DNA of 39,442 nt from Bacillota bacterium. GTDB taxonomy: Bacteria; Bacillota; Clostridia; Oscillospirales; Acutalibacteraceae. The notes beneath the pieces were generated by a model. That model ran no database searches, had not been told where the DNA came from, and was given only the letters and a program-made list of their open reading frames with translations. Positions within the stretch are counted from its first letter, which is position 1. The number at the start of each line of letters is the position of its first letter. Below, piece by piece: positions 25,574 through 32,676 of the stretch. The stretch lies in assembly GCA_023391275.1 (NCBI GenBank), contig JAEWBE010000121.1, forward strand, positions 1 through 39,442, read 5' to 3'. The translations under genes were made by a program, and so were the position numbers.

Positions 25574-26287
25574 CTATCTTGGTCTGCGGCCGTGGTCGTT
25601 GCAGCCACAGTCACTGACTTTCGGCGGGAAGAATTCGTCGGTGGGGAAGTCGATGCGCTGGAACATTGTGCAGGGATCATCCGATGCGGTAACGCATTCT
25701 TTTTCCGGGATGCAAAAATCATATGCAGGAATCAGCATTTGTACATTTCTGACAATTTGGACGATTGTGAAAATTCCAAGCGTTACATACACCGAGCGGT
25801 TCGAATCAAAATCGAGTTCGCCGCCAAAGCGTCTGCAAATACTGTCCGGAATTCGGCAGCATGTGTCGCAGCCGTGAGGTGGGCAATCGCAAATTTTGGC
25901 GGAAAGGCCGATTGGTTCCGCAACCTGGCATGTTGCTTTCGGAAGAACGTCTCCTGAAACACTTTGAACGTTGTCGTCCGGTGAAGCGTCGGAGCTGAAC
26001 ATTTTTACATTACCTTCGCTGCCGTACAGAATCACCCTTTTGCTGAATATGGATACGCCGCATACAACTGTAGGGTTCGACGCCGCTGAACAGAATACGT
26101 CCAGATATACATTGAAGAAGAAAGTCATATCAACCGAGTAAAAGCCCTTGTTGAACGGAACCGGTTCCAAATTCAGAAAAACCGTAATCACTTCGGCTCC
26201 TCTTAGTCTGACATTGGTTGCGTGTTCAATTAGTTCGCGTTTATCCGGCGGGAAGTATACCCTTAAATCTTCAAGGCAATCCTTATC
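25574..26287 (-). CDS. 3' segment of a split, Cys-rich conserved clostridial gene (possible spore coat protein)
   Basis: The frame is open from just after the recombinase stop codon to 25574, but has no ATG. Its first residues DKDCLEDLRVYFPPDKRELIEHA read as coding, well before the only in-frame start codon, a GTG at 26191. Later parts include NLEPVPFNKGFYSVDMTFFF, SKRVILYGSEGNVKMFSSD, a Cys-rich patch CDCPPHGCDTCC and the C-terminal CIPEKECVTASDDPCTMF. The start region is missing here and found at 32499-32602 on the same strand. Joining both at the shared CGA gives 271 residues in one frame. I recall this as a widespread clostridial family without known function. The Cys content and gene context suggest a spore surface protein, which is inference. 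An alternative is short expression from the GTG, which has AGAGGAG upstream. Confidence 0.8.
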   Translation of the reverse strand, partial: DKDCLEDLRVYFPPDKRELIEHATNVRLRGAEVITVFLNLEPVPFNKGFYSVDMTFFFNVYLDVFCSAASNPTVVCGVSIFSKRVILYGSEGNVKMFSSDASPDDNVQSVSGDVLPKATCQVAEPIGLSAKICDCPPHGCDTCCRIPDSICRRFGGELDFDSNRSVYVTLGIFTIVQIVRNVQMLIPAYDFCIPEKECVTASDDPCTMFQRIDFPTDEFFPPKVSDCGCNDHGRRPR

Positions 26288-26288
26288 G
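26286..26288 (-). other. Left attachment site core (CGA), proposed
   Basis: On the minus strand the context is ATGATCACTCTTTCGATAAG. The CGA lies in the codons TTC-GAT. The other end (32499-32501) has ATGATTCATGCAGCGAACTG. A GA within the core agrees with the crossover dinucleotide known for several large serine recombinases. Confidence 0.6.
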
Positions 26289-26302
26289 AAAGAGTGATCA
26301 TG

Positions 26303-27790
26303 CTATAAGTACATGGGCTTCAAATAAATTTCAAGAGTAAATTCCGCAGGCTTAGCGCCCCTTTGCTTTCGGTAAACAATCTTGTCGATCACTGATTTTA
26401 ACAACATGTTTTGTTTCCGGGGAATTGTTGATCTGTAAGAGGAAAGAACATTTTGAATAGATTTACTCATTTTTTCATAGTTAATTTGAGGCATTACAGT
26501 AAGGGACTTTTTTGAATCATTCAACCTGGAGAGTTTTTCATTTAAAACAGCCTGCCGCGCCAGAAAAGTTTCGACATCATAAATTCCCTGTTCCAGAAAG
26601 TCGTGCAGCTTATCGATTTGTCCTTCAACTGTATTGCGCTCTGCTTCAATCACATTGAGCATTTCTCTGCTGCTGTCCACGGCGGGCCGGGGGAAACTTT
26701 GCTGCTCCAACGGCAACTGCTCCAGACTGTTCTCTAATTCGTCCAGTACGGCGCGCTCAACAAGCGAAAGGGAAGATGACACCATACAGCCCGGCTTTCG
26801 ACAAATCATATATGTACCGCCATTGCGGATTACCTGACGCTGCATTAAGGCGCCGCAGCAGGCACAATAAACCAGGCCGGCCAGCGGGTTTTCAACGATG
26901 CCTGCGTTTGCCGGTGGGTGGTACCGGCCGGCGAATATCTTCTGTGCCCTGTCAAATGTTGCCGGTTCAACAATTGGCGGGTGTATGCCATCCACCACCG
27001 TCCATTTTTCTTTCGGGTTGCGGACCGTGATATGTTTTTGATTTTCTTTTGTACCTTTGCGGATATGTGTTTTTTGATTCCAGACGATTTTGCCAATATA
27101 AGCTGGATTACGAAGTATTTTCATAATTGATGTGCGCCCGAAGTAATTTGCACGGTGCGGTTTGGCCCCCATTGCGTTGATGACGTTGGCGATATTCTGG
27201 CATCCCCTGCCTTTGTTTACATACAGGTCGAACATCATCCGGACAAAGCTCGCTTCACCTTCGTTGATGGCAAGGGTTGGCTTCTTATCCACTGTAACTT
27301 TCGTATAACCGTATGGGGCGTTGGCAATATAGCCGCCGTCTTCAATTGTTTTTTTAATACCGCGCTGCATACGGCGTTTAATGGCTTTCAATTCCTGTCG
27401 TGCCATAAAGGTTTCGAATTCTGAATAAGTTTCATCCATTTCGTTGTTGAGGTCGTAAAGCTTGCGTGGGGTAATAATTTTTGTATCTGCACCTTTCAAA
27501 GTCTCAAGAATTATACCCTGATCGCTCATTGCTCCCCGGCCAAGACGGTCAATATCCATGCAGAGTACAGCATTATAGTTCCCTTGTGCCACGTCAGCCA
27601 GCAGCCGGAGCATTTCGGGACGAGCGTAAAGTGATTCGCCAGAAACTACTTCCTCATATATTTTCAGTACGGATAAATTGTTTTCTGACGCGAACTGCAT
27701 TAACGTCTCCCTGTGCCGCTTCAGGGTTTCATCCACGGTGTCGTTAAGTTCTTCCGCACGGCTTTTGCGCAGATACATGGCTACCTTCAT
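26303..27790 (-). CDS. Large serine site-specific recombinase (SpoIVCA-like)
   Basis: A 495-residue recombinase. The N-terminal resolvase domain has the catalytic serine at position 10 (YLRKSRAE), plus MDIDRLGRGAMSDQG with the conserved arginines. The recombinase domain follows (GEASFVRMMFDLYVNKGRG..., YIGKIVWNQ), then a zinc ribbon with CACC (309-312) and CRKPGC (330-335), a helical coiled-coil stretch (about 380-430) and a basic C-terminus. The length is typical of integrases and of SpoIVCA. The ATG follows GGTGG. It would catalyse excision and integration at the CGA cores at 26286 and 32499. A directionality factor is not recognised; one of the small neighbours could serve. Confidence 0.93.
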   Translation of the reverse strand: MKVAMYLRKSRAEELNDTVDETLKRHRETLMQFASENNLSVLKIYEEVVSGESLYARPEMLRLLADVAQGNYNAVLCMDIDRLGRGAMSDQGIILETLKGADTKIITPRKLYDLNNEMDETYSEFETFMARQELKAIKRRMQRGIKKTIEDGGYIANAPYGYTKVTVDKKPTLAINEGEASFVRMMFDLYVNKGRGCQNIANVINAMGAKPHRANYFGRTSIMKILRNPAYIGKIVWNQKTHIRKGTKENQKHITVRNPKEKWTVVDGIHPPIVEPATFDRAQKIFAGRYHPPANAGIVENPLAGLVYCACCGALMQRQVIRNGGTYMICRKPGCMVSSSLSLVERAVLDELENSLEQLPLEQQSFPRPAVDSSREMLNVIEAERNTVEGQIDKLHDFLEQGIYDVETFLARQAVLNEKLSRLNDSKKSLTVMPQINYEKMSKSIQNVLSSYRSTIPRKQNMLLKSVIDKIVYRKQRGAKPAEFTLEIYLKPMYL

Positions 27791-27819
27791 ATTACCACCG
27801 TCCTGAAATATGATTTATT

Positions 27820-27840
27820 TTATCGGTATCTCGTTGTCAT
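27820..27840 (-). CDS. Six-codon leader minigene (MTTRYR) upstream of the recombinase
   Basis: An ATG with a strong ribosome site (AAGAAGGGAG, 5 nt spacing) opens a frame of only six codons before TAA, 29 nt upstream of the recombinase ATG. It is better placed than chance would predict and might couple or attenuate translation of the recombinase. It may equally be a chance match or the stump of an older gene. Confidence 0.3.
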   Translation of the reverse strand: MTTRYR

Positions 27841-27980
27841 TGCAGCTCCCTTCTTTTTTTCAAATCATTCCTAATTTCAAATCTGATTTTAAATAATCCC
27901 TTTTTAATATGTATTATAAGTAGGTTCAAAAATGCATAGGACAATCGGCAATCCACATATTTTTTACAGGGGTGATTAAA

Positions 27981-28205
27981 ATGCGCGACATAGGGAAACC
28001 GACAGTGATTGTACATGTTTTACCGGGGACCCCTGAGGAAGTCGTGCAAAACAGGGAAAATTTACGCTGTGTATGTGAGCAAATCTGCAGTGAAATTAAC
28101 GGCTACCCGACAAAGGTAACCGTTTGCTGGGATGCCGCAAAAGGGGTGTATCCAACAAGCGACAGAGTAATTTCGGTGCAAACAGGGGAGGAACGACGGC
28201 CATGA
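27981..28205 (+). CDS. Small hypothetical protein (74 residues)
   Basis: Not recognised. The ATG at 27981 has AGGGGTGA upstream; the frame could also start at a GTG 9 nt earlier. The sequence is mixed alpha/beta (KPTVIVHVLPGTPEEVVQNRENLRCVCEQICSEIN, then TKVTVCWD) with three cysteines, no membrane segment and no signal peptide. It is divergent from the recombinase and lies inside the intervening element. It may belong to the element's own functions. The next small gene follows by 50 nt, so the two are probably co-transcribed. Confidence 0.6.
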   Translation: MRDIGKPTVIVHVLPGTPEEVVQNRENLRCVCEQICSEINGYPTKVTVCWDAAKGVYPTSDRVISVQTGEERRP

Positions 28206-28255
28206 ATTCAGCATAAAATACCTTATACACCAATGTCAGTGAGGTGGAGGCTAAT

Positions 28256-28435
28256 ATGGTTGAATTTATCATGAAATTCGGAGATGTTGAAGTCGGCCGC
28301 TCCGCAGCAAGACTGCTTATCAAATTAGGCTATCCGGTTGTTTATTTTATACACGACTGTATTACCGAAAGCTTGAATGTTATCCAGTTCGGGACCATTG
28401 AAATGGTAGTACCGGAAAAAACAATTTTCAGATAA
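28256..28435 (+). CDS. Small hypothetical protein (59 residues)
   Basis: Not recognised. The ATG at 28256 follows GGAGG at 5 nt, a very good ribosome site. The protein begins MVEFIMKFGDVEVGRSAARLL and has a hydrophobic middle (LIKLGYPVVYFI) too short for certain membrane insertion. It lies 50 nt after the 74-residue gene on the same strand, within the intervening element. Confidence 0.6.
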   Translation: MVEFIMKFGDVEVGRSAARLLIKLGYPVVYFIHDCITESLNVIQFGTIEMVVPEKTIFR

Positions 28436-28485
28436 CAGTAAGTAAAGAATTCAGATAAACTCAATCCATTTGCGCCGTTTTCCTA

Positions 28486-28665
28486 TCATTCTTTTAGCTT
28501 GAATCTGTCGATGCAATCATATAAATCTTCGGCGGAATGGATGTCTTCATTGATCAGAGCCTGCTGCGTTTCTTCCGGGAGCGATAAAAAATAATCTTTC
28601 AGACCGGCGTTGCTGTTAAAAAGCCAGCCAAAAGCGAGCGGATATCCGTAAAATGTATTATCCAA
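28486..28665 (-). CDS. Small hypothetical protein (59 residues)
   Basis: Not recognised. The TTG at 28665 is chosen because GAGGTGA lies 8 nt upstream; an ATG further out (28746) has no ribosome site. The N-terminus is aromatic (DNTFYGYPLAFGWLF), and the C-terminus is helical and acidic (LPEETQQALINEDIHSAEDLYDCIDRFKLKE), resembling short conserved clostridial proteins of unknown function. It lies within the intervening element, convergent with the gene at 28256. Confidence 0.55.
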   Translation of the reverse strand: MDNTFYGYPLAFGWLFNSNAGLKDYFLSLPEETQQALINEDIHSAEDLYDCIDRFKLKE

Positions 28666-28792
28666 AATAATCACCTCAATGATAGTGTGCTCGAAAAACG
28701 CAATTTTACAGAAGAAAATTTTGCTAATATCAATCGGTGATTCCAAGACAAGCCCAAAATGGCACCGTAAAATGTTATACAGCCATGAGCAA

Positions 28793-28835
28793 AATAAAAG
28801 CTGCCCCAGCCTTTTGAGCCTGGAACAGCTAAAAA
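28793..28835 (-). terminator. Intrinsic terminator after the 151-residue gene
   Basis: On the minus strand AGCTG-TT-CCAGGCT, loop, AGGCTGG-GG-CAGCT is followed by TTTTATTTT. Confidence 0.75.
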
Positions 28836-28843
28836 ATAAGAAT

Positions 28844-29299
28844 TTAATATCTTCTTCTGCGGCGAAATAATTCGGAGAACAATAAAATATCTATCAGATC
28901 CCTGAACAGGCCTCTTCGCCTGAAACGCCAGCTGAATTGATCAGGGTCGCGACCAAACCGGGCGGTTTCAACAACCGGGTCTGCATTTCCTCTGTCATCT
29001 TTGCTGTGGGCATACTCTGCCAAATCGGGATACATTTTACACATATCATCATAAATATTGTCGGTGATACGCTCTATCATATCTTGGGTCGGCATCATAA
29101 AACCATATGGGTCAACCTGATCGCAGACCATCATGATATAAGGCTGCAATTTATAATAAATTTCCGGGTAAACCATTTGAAATGGTTTTACGGGAGCTGC
29201 TGTTTGCGGTGAAATTGCAGATGGCATAGTATTTGTCGGATTTGTCATTCCGAAATTATTAATGGTCATTTCTGTATTCATATTATCATTGCTAAGCAC
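28844..29299 (-). CDS. Hypothetical protein with basic C-terminus, possibly spore-associated
   Basis: A 151-residue protein starting at a GTG with GGAGG 7 nt upstream. The first 35 residues are Asn/Thr/Met-rich and look disordered. The central part (YPEIYYKLQPYIMMVCDQVDPYGFMMPTQDMIERITDNIYDDMCKMYP) is helical and compact. The end is a run of arginines (SWRFRRRGLFRDLIDILLFSELFRRRRRY). There is no signal peptide. The style resembles small clostridial proteins made in sporulation, but I cannot name the family. It lies inside the intervening element, with its own terminator. Confidence 0.65.
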   Translation of the reverse strand: MLSNDNMNTEMTINNFGMTNPTNTMPSAISPQTAAPVKPFQMVYPEIYYKLQPYIMMVCDQVDPYGFMMPTQDMIERITDNIYDDMCKMYPDLAEYAHSKDDRGNADPVVETARFGRDPDQFSWRFRRRGLFRDLIDILLFSELFRRRRRY

Positions 29300-29584
29300 C
29301 TTGTTGCCTCCATTCCATTTTAATACTTTGCAATCCTATAATATGAATTTCAGATTTAAATGATATAGCTATGATTCGGTTCGGGATTCAACATGGTTAT
29401 TGCTTCAATTTTATTAAACTTCCGCTGTACAGTTCCAAGGCATGAACAATAATACAGAAGCTTTTGCGTCCGGCGGCGGACGAGAATGGACAAGCAAATA
29501 AAAATTTTTTTTCGCACGTTCGTGCCTACATAAGTTCTTCACAATTGTGTGGTATAGTAAGGTCAAATCAAGGAGGTGTCTTAA

Positions 29585-29848
29585 ATGTTTTGCAACAGAT
29601 TTGGTGTCGGAAGCTATGGACTCAGCGGTTACGGGTATGGAGGCCCTAATATCATTATGATGATAGGTGTTTTTTTAGTTTTATTGGTAATAGCATATTT
29701 TATATACAAAACAAGTCAAAATAAAAACTCGAATATTGCGTATGAAAAAATTTCTCCCAAGGCAATAGAAATTTTGAATGAGAGGTTCGCAAGCGGCGAA
29801 ATCAGCGAAGAAGAATATCGATCAAGAAAGAACCAAATCTTGAAATGA
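29585..29848 (+). CDS. Small membrane protein with SHOCT domain
   Basis: An 87-residue protein: a Gly/Tyr-rich start, one transmembrane helix (IIMMIGVFLVLLVIAYFIY) and a C-terminal SHOCT motif (AIEILNERFASGEISEEEYRSRKNQIL). SHOCT domains are short oligomerisation tails found on many bacterial membrane proteins. The ATG follows AAGGAGGTG. A terminator lies directly behind, so it is monocistronic. Its role in the element is unknown. Confidence 0.8.
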   Translation: MFCNRFGVGSYGLSGYGYGGPNIIMMIGVFLVLLVIAYFIYKTSQNKNSNIAYEKISPKAIEILNERFASGEISEEEYRSRKNQILK

Positions 29849-29859
29849 GTGTAAAATGA

Positions 29860-29897
29860 CATCCCCTGCCGGCCGATTGGCCTACAGGGGATGTTTC
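29860..29897 (+). terminator. Intrinsic terminator after the SHOCT gene
   Basis: CATCCCCTG (29860-29868) pairs with CAGGGGATG (29885-29893), with an inner GGCC/GGCC pairing and TTTCCTT behind. Confidence 0.75.
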
Positions 29898-29968
29898 CTT
29901 GTATTTTTAATCAATTCAGCAGTGAACACGCTGTCCGTATCCGAATAAAAAATTGCAGAGCCCGGCAA

Positions 29969-31678
29969 TTAGTCTTGGGAAGCTTCCTCTTCGCCATGAA
30001 CATAACGTTTTCCTCTTAAAAAGGATGCGATTGCGGCAATGAGCGAAAGGAACGCCGAAATATAGAACGCGAGTCTTAAGCTTGACATGACCGCCGGAGC
30101 AATTGTGGTCGGAAAAAACTGGTTTCCTAATATCGCGGTTTTTGTGGTGGCAGATAACGCAGCGAGCTGGTCTGCTCCAAGCAGGCTGCTTATCGGATTA
30201 TACCCAAGAAAAGCAGAGAACAGAGCAGTGGTAGGAGGCATATTGGCCGCCTGCTGTGCAATTGTGGTAGAAACACCTGCGTTTACAAGGCCGCTGTATA
30301 AAATAGAAGGAAGATTGTGCAGAAGGCCGATAATTAAGATCGTAAAGTAAAGAGTCATGCTCACGGCCATCCCTGTGTTTTGCAGGGTGGAACGCATGCC
30401 GGAGGAGGCGCCTCTTTGATTAGCGGGGACTGAATTCATAATAGCTGTGGTATTTGGGGCCGAAAACATGCCCATGCCACAGCCCAGTATGAAAAGGATA
30501 ACAAAAAAGGCCATGTAATTGAAATCGGCAGGTAAAAGTGTTAACAAAAGAAACCCGATTACGGAGAGCACCATGCCGCCGGTGGAGAAAAATCTTGCGC
30601 CATAGCGGTCTGATAGTTTCCCGCTGAGCGGACCCATGATGAAAAATCCAGCCATCATAGGCATCATATAAATACCCGCCCAAAGCGGAGTTGATTCAAA
30701 GCTGTATCCATGCAGTGGAAGCCAAATACCCTGAAGCCATATAATAAGCATAAACTGCAAGCCTCCGCGGGCGACAGAAGATAGAAACAAACTTAGATTT
30801 CCGCACGCGAACGGGCGGATGCGAAACAGTTCCAGATGAAACATTGGCATTTTTACTCTTAGCTCAATGAAAACAAATGCAATCAGAAGAATAATGCCTA
30901 ATACAATTCCGATAATAACAGCCGGATTGCCCCAGCCCATCTTGGCCGCACCGTATGGCATGATACCGTATGTCAGGGCAAGAAGAAGAATTGTAAGACC
31001 CAAAGCAAATGTAATGTTTCCCAGCCAGTCAATTTTCTGTGTTTTGTCGGGCTTGGACGTTTCTTTTAATTTTAAATATGCCCAGATCGTTCCAAAAATA
31101 CCGATCGGGACACTCACTAAAAAGACAAGTCTCCAGTTGATATCAGCAAGCAGTCCGCCTACAATCAGTCCCAGTAATGAACCGCCGATGGCGGCAATCT
31201 GATTCAGCCCCATTGCCATGCCGCGTTCTTTGGATGAAAACGCGTCGGTTATGATTGCGGTACTGTTGGCAAAAAGGAATCCTGCGCCAATGCCCTGCAC
31301 GATACGGAAAGCAATCATCTCGATCATGCCGGCGGAGCCTTTGCCAGGTGTAAAATACAGCAGAATAGAACCTAACGTGAAAATTGCAAAACCAAGATTA
31401 TACAAGCGGACACGGCCGTAAATGTCCGAGATTCTTCCGAAAGAAACGAGAAGGGTCGCCGTAATGACGGTATAACCCATCAGCATCCAAAGCATATAGG
31501 GTACTCCCGACGCGGACATGGGGTCTACGTCCATTCCACGGAAGATAGCAGGCAGGGAGATCAGAATAATATTGCTGTTAAGTGAGGCCATCAGCACGCC
31601 AAGTGTGGTATTCGACAGTGCAACCCACTTGTATCCTGGATGTGTGCCGTTTTGAGATGAATTCTTTGACATGTGCAA
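29969..31678 (-). CDS. MFS drug efflux transporter, DHA2 family (14 helices)
   Basis: A 569-residue major-facilitator protein of the EmrB/QacA (DHA2) type, with about 14 hydrophobic segments. Recognisable are the loop 2-3 motif LVSFGRISDIYGRVRLYNLG, the motif C-like AIGGSLLGLIVGGLLADINWRLVFLVSVPIG in helix 5, and a second loop GPLSGKLSDRYGARFFSTGG. Such pumps export drugs, dyes or metabolites using the proton gradient. The start is either the TTG at 31678 (nearer to AAAGGG) or the ATG at 31672. It is divergent from a MarR gene, and both promoters share one operator (31803-31820). The pair is carried within the intervening element. Confidence 0.92.
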   Translation of the reverse strand: MHMSKNSSQNGTHPGYKWVALSNTTLGVLMASLNSNIILISLPAIFRGMDVDPMSASGVPYMLWMLMGYTVITATLLVSFGRISDIYGRVRLYNLGFAIFTLGSILLYFTPGKGSAGMIEMIAFRIVQGIGAGFLFANSTAIITDAFSSKERGMAMGLNQIAAIGGSLLGLIVGGLLADINWRLVFLVSVPIGIFGTIWAYLKLKETSKPDKTQKIDWLGNITFALGLTILLLALTYGIMPYGAAKMGWGNPAVIIGIVLGIILLIAFVFIELRVKMPMFHLELFRIRPFACGNLSLFLSSVARGGLQFMLIIWLQGIWLPLHGYSFESTPLWAGIYMMPMMAGFFIMGPLSGKLSDRYGARFFSTGGMVLSVIGFLLLTLLPADFNYMAFFVILFILGCGMGMFSAPNTTAIMNSVPANQRGASSGMRSTLQNTGMAVSMTLYFTILIIGLLHNLPSILYSGLVNAGVSTTIAQQAANMPPTTALFSAFLGYNPISSLLGADQLAALSATTKTAILGNQFFPTTIAPAVMSSLRLAFYISAFLSLIAAIASFLRGKRYVHGEEEASQD

Positions 31679-31767
31679 TGTGTAACAACCCTTTCTTGTA
31701 ATAAATTGACTTAAGTAGTATTATAAAAATGCTGCTGCTGATTTGTTTTTCCATTTTTCACTGAAAC

Positions 31768-31820
31768 TTGACAAATCTGCTGCTGTCTATTATAACTTAA
31801 ATTAGTTGGCTGTTCAACTA
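31768..31820. promoter_or_regulatory. Face-to-face promoters and shared MarR-type operator
   Basis: Plus strand (marR): TTGACA (31768-31773), 17 nt, TATAAC (31791-31796). Minus strand (MFS): TTGAAC (31817-31812), 17 nt, TATAAT (31794-31789). The inverted repeat TAGTTG-N6-CAACTA (31803-31820) sits near the marR start site and covers the MFS -35. One bound MarR dimer could shut both genes. Confidence 0.75.
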
Positions 31821-31892
31821 TTAAGATAGACAACGACATCAGAATCAGCATAATCAATTTTAGTAAATTTTCTTTTAAAAGGGTGAATTAAT

Positions 31893-32333
31893 TTGCAGAA
31901 TATGGATAATTCAGTGAGCAAGTGGGTTTCTGTGCTTTACCGTTACAGAAAGAGGTTTATGAGCAAAAGGCTCGAACCGTACGGAATTGTCGGAGGAATG
32001 TTTACGATCCTGCTGACGGTCAGCAAATACGACGGCATTAATCAGGAACAAATATCCGATTATTTAAAAATCGACAAAACGACAACGGCAAAGGCAATCA
32101 AAAAACTGGAAGATGAAGGGTATATCAGACGAGAAATGGATTGTGAGGATAAGCGAATTAATAGGGTTTATATAACCCAAAAAACGGTGGAGATTATCCC
32201 TGAAATAAGTATGGCTTTAACAGAGTGGGATCAAATCCTGAGGTCAGGAATTTCAGAGGATGCTTATCAGGATGCAGAAAGAACGCTGCACAAAATGGCT
32301 GAGAATGCATGTAAGGAAACTTGCGGTTCATAA
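31893..32333 (+). CDS. MarR-family transcriptional repressor
   Basis: A 146-residue winged-helix regulator. The DNA-binding core reads INQEQISDYLKIDKTTTAKAIKKLEDEGYIRREMDCEDKRINRVYIT, with the recognition helix at TTTAKAIKKLEDEG and the wing at DCEDKRINR, as in MarR. The TTG at 31893 follows GGGTGA at 6 nt; an ATG three codons later is possible. It is divergent from the MFS pump and most likely represses both itself and the pump through the palindrome at 31803-31820, releasing it upon ligand binding. Confidence 0.9.
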   Translation: MQNMDNSVSKWVSVLYRYRKRFMSKRLEPYGIVGGMFTILLTVSKYDGINQEQISDYLKIDKTTTAKAIKKLEDEGYIRREMDCEDKRINRVYITQKTVEIIPEISMALTEWDQILRSGISEDAYQDAERTLHKMAENACKETCGS

Positions 32334-32439
32334 CCAATGTGAATGACAAAGTGACCGCAAATTGAAGTGGGTTCATGAATATTGCACACTGGTCAAACGA
32401 CTCATGTTCAAAATAAAAATCGTTCAGAATAGATGGCAT

Positions 32440-32479
32440 AAACAAATGGCCTGCTGTGATTACAGCAGGCCATTTGTTT
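32440..32479. terminator. Strong bidirectional terminator at the end of the element
   Basis: A perfect 18-bp stem (32440-32457 with 32462-32479) with a GATT loop and AT-rich flanks. It ends marR (plus) and, on the minus strand, the truncated host-gene transcript, so element genes are shielded from host-gene transcription. Confidence 0.85.
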
Positions 32480-32488
32480 ATATCCTGT

Positions 32489-32602
32489 TTACTGCAGTTC
32501 GCTGCATGAATCATATACGCGCAGTGCGTCTATGCATACTGCCTCTTTAAAATATCCTGAATCTTGTACGTTCGCAGATGCTTCTGCTAAATTTCCATCC
32601 AT
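32489..32602 (-). CDS. 5' segment of the split conserved clostridial gene (37-codon remnant)
   Basis: An ATG with AGGAGG 8 nt upstream opens a frame of 37 codons. Residues 18-34, FKEAVCIDALRVYDSCS, are followed by ELQ and a stop that come from the element. The true gene part ends at the CGA (32499-32501). Joined to 26287 the sequence continues DKDCLEDLRVYF without a break, a junction I recall from intact clostridial relatives. With the element in place the cell would make only a 37-residue peptide. After excision the product would be 271 residues. A sporulation-type promoter lies about 50 nt upstream. This stretch is too short to be found by ordinary gene callers. Confidence 0.82.
   Translation of the reverse strand: MDGNLAEASANVQDSGYFKEAVCIDALRVYDSCSELQ
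32499..32501 (-). other. Right attachment site core (CGA), proposed
   Basis: The CGA lies in the codons AGC-GAA, with the same codon phase as the left copy at 26286-26288. Upstream ATGAT is also shared at the same distance. Confidence 0.6.
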
Positions 32603-32650
32603 AAAGTAGTCCTCCTAACACGTTTACTGAAAACCTTGTTTCTCAATATC

Positions 32651-32676
32651 ATTTTATGGCGCCGGATTAATTGTGT
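32651..32676 (-). promoter_or_regulatory. Candidate mother-cell (sigma-E/K-type) promoter of the split gene
   Basis: On the minus strand CATAAAATG (32658-32650) matches the sigma-K -10 CATANNNTA except at the last base, and CATAAAAT is one base off the sigma-E CATACANT. AC at 32676-32675 lies 16 nt upstream, as in sigma-K promoters. No good sigma-A promoter is seen. Short motifs like these occur by chance, so this is suggestive only. Confidence 0.4.

Larger units (their letters stand above)
26286..32501 (-). mobile_element. Skin-like intervening element of about 6.2 kb with serine recombinase and efflux cassette
   Basis: The element separates the 5' part (32499-32602) and the 3' part (25574-26287) of one gene. 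The recombinase gene ends 15 nt from the left boundary, as is usual for integrases beside their attachment site. Both boundaries carry CGA on the minus strand (26288-26286 and 32501-32499) in the same codon phase, and both carry ATGAT 8 bp earlier. Removing 6,213 bp between the CGA copies restores the frame. Inside are the recombinase, five small genes, an MFS efflux pump and a MarR regulator, but no phage structural or replication genes. The plan is that of the sigK skin element of Bacillus and Clostridioides. Excision was not observed; it is inferred from the frame restoration. Confidence 0.82.

Noticed and set aside
25574..26191. The 25574-26191 frame as a complete gene starting at GTG 26191
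   Set aside because: AGAGGAG lies before the GTG, yet the 32 codons upstream read as coding and join to the segment at 32.5 kb; a complete gene from the GTG would leave these unexplained.
27790..27840. The ATGACAACGAGATACCGA stump upstream of the recombinase as the missing 5' end of the split gene
   Set aside because: A crossover at an AC dinucleotide could give an in-frame join, but the segment at 32489-32602 gives a longer and family-like N-terminus with a matching CGA core, so it is the better partner.
26286..32501. Prophage or ICE
   Set aside because: No structural, replication, relaxase or type IV secretion genes are seen between the boundaries; the element is small and of skin type.
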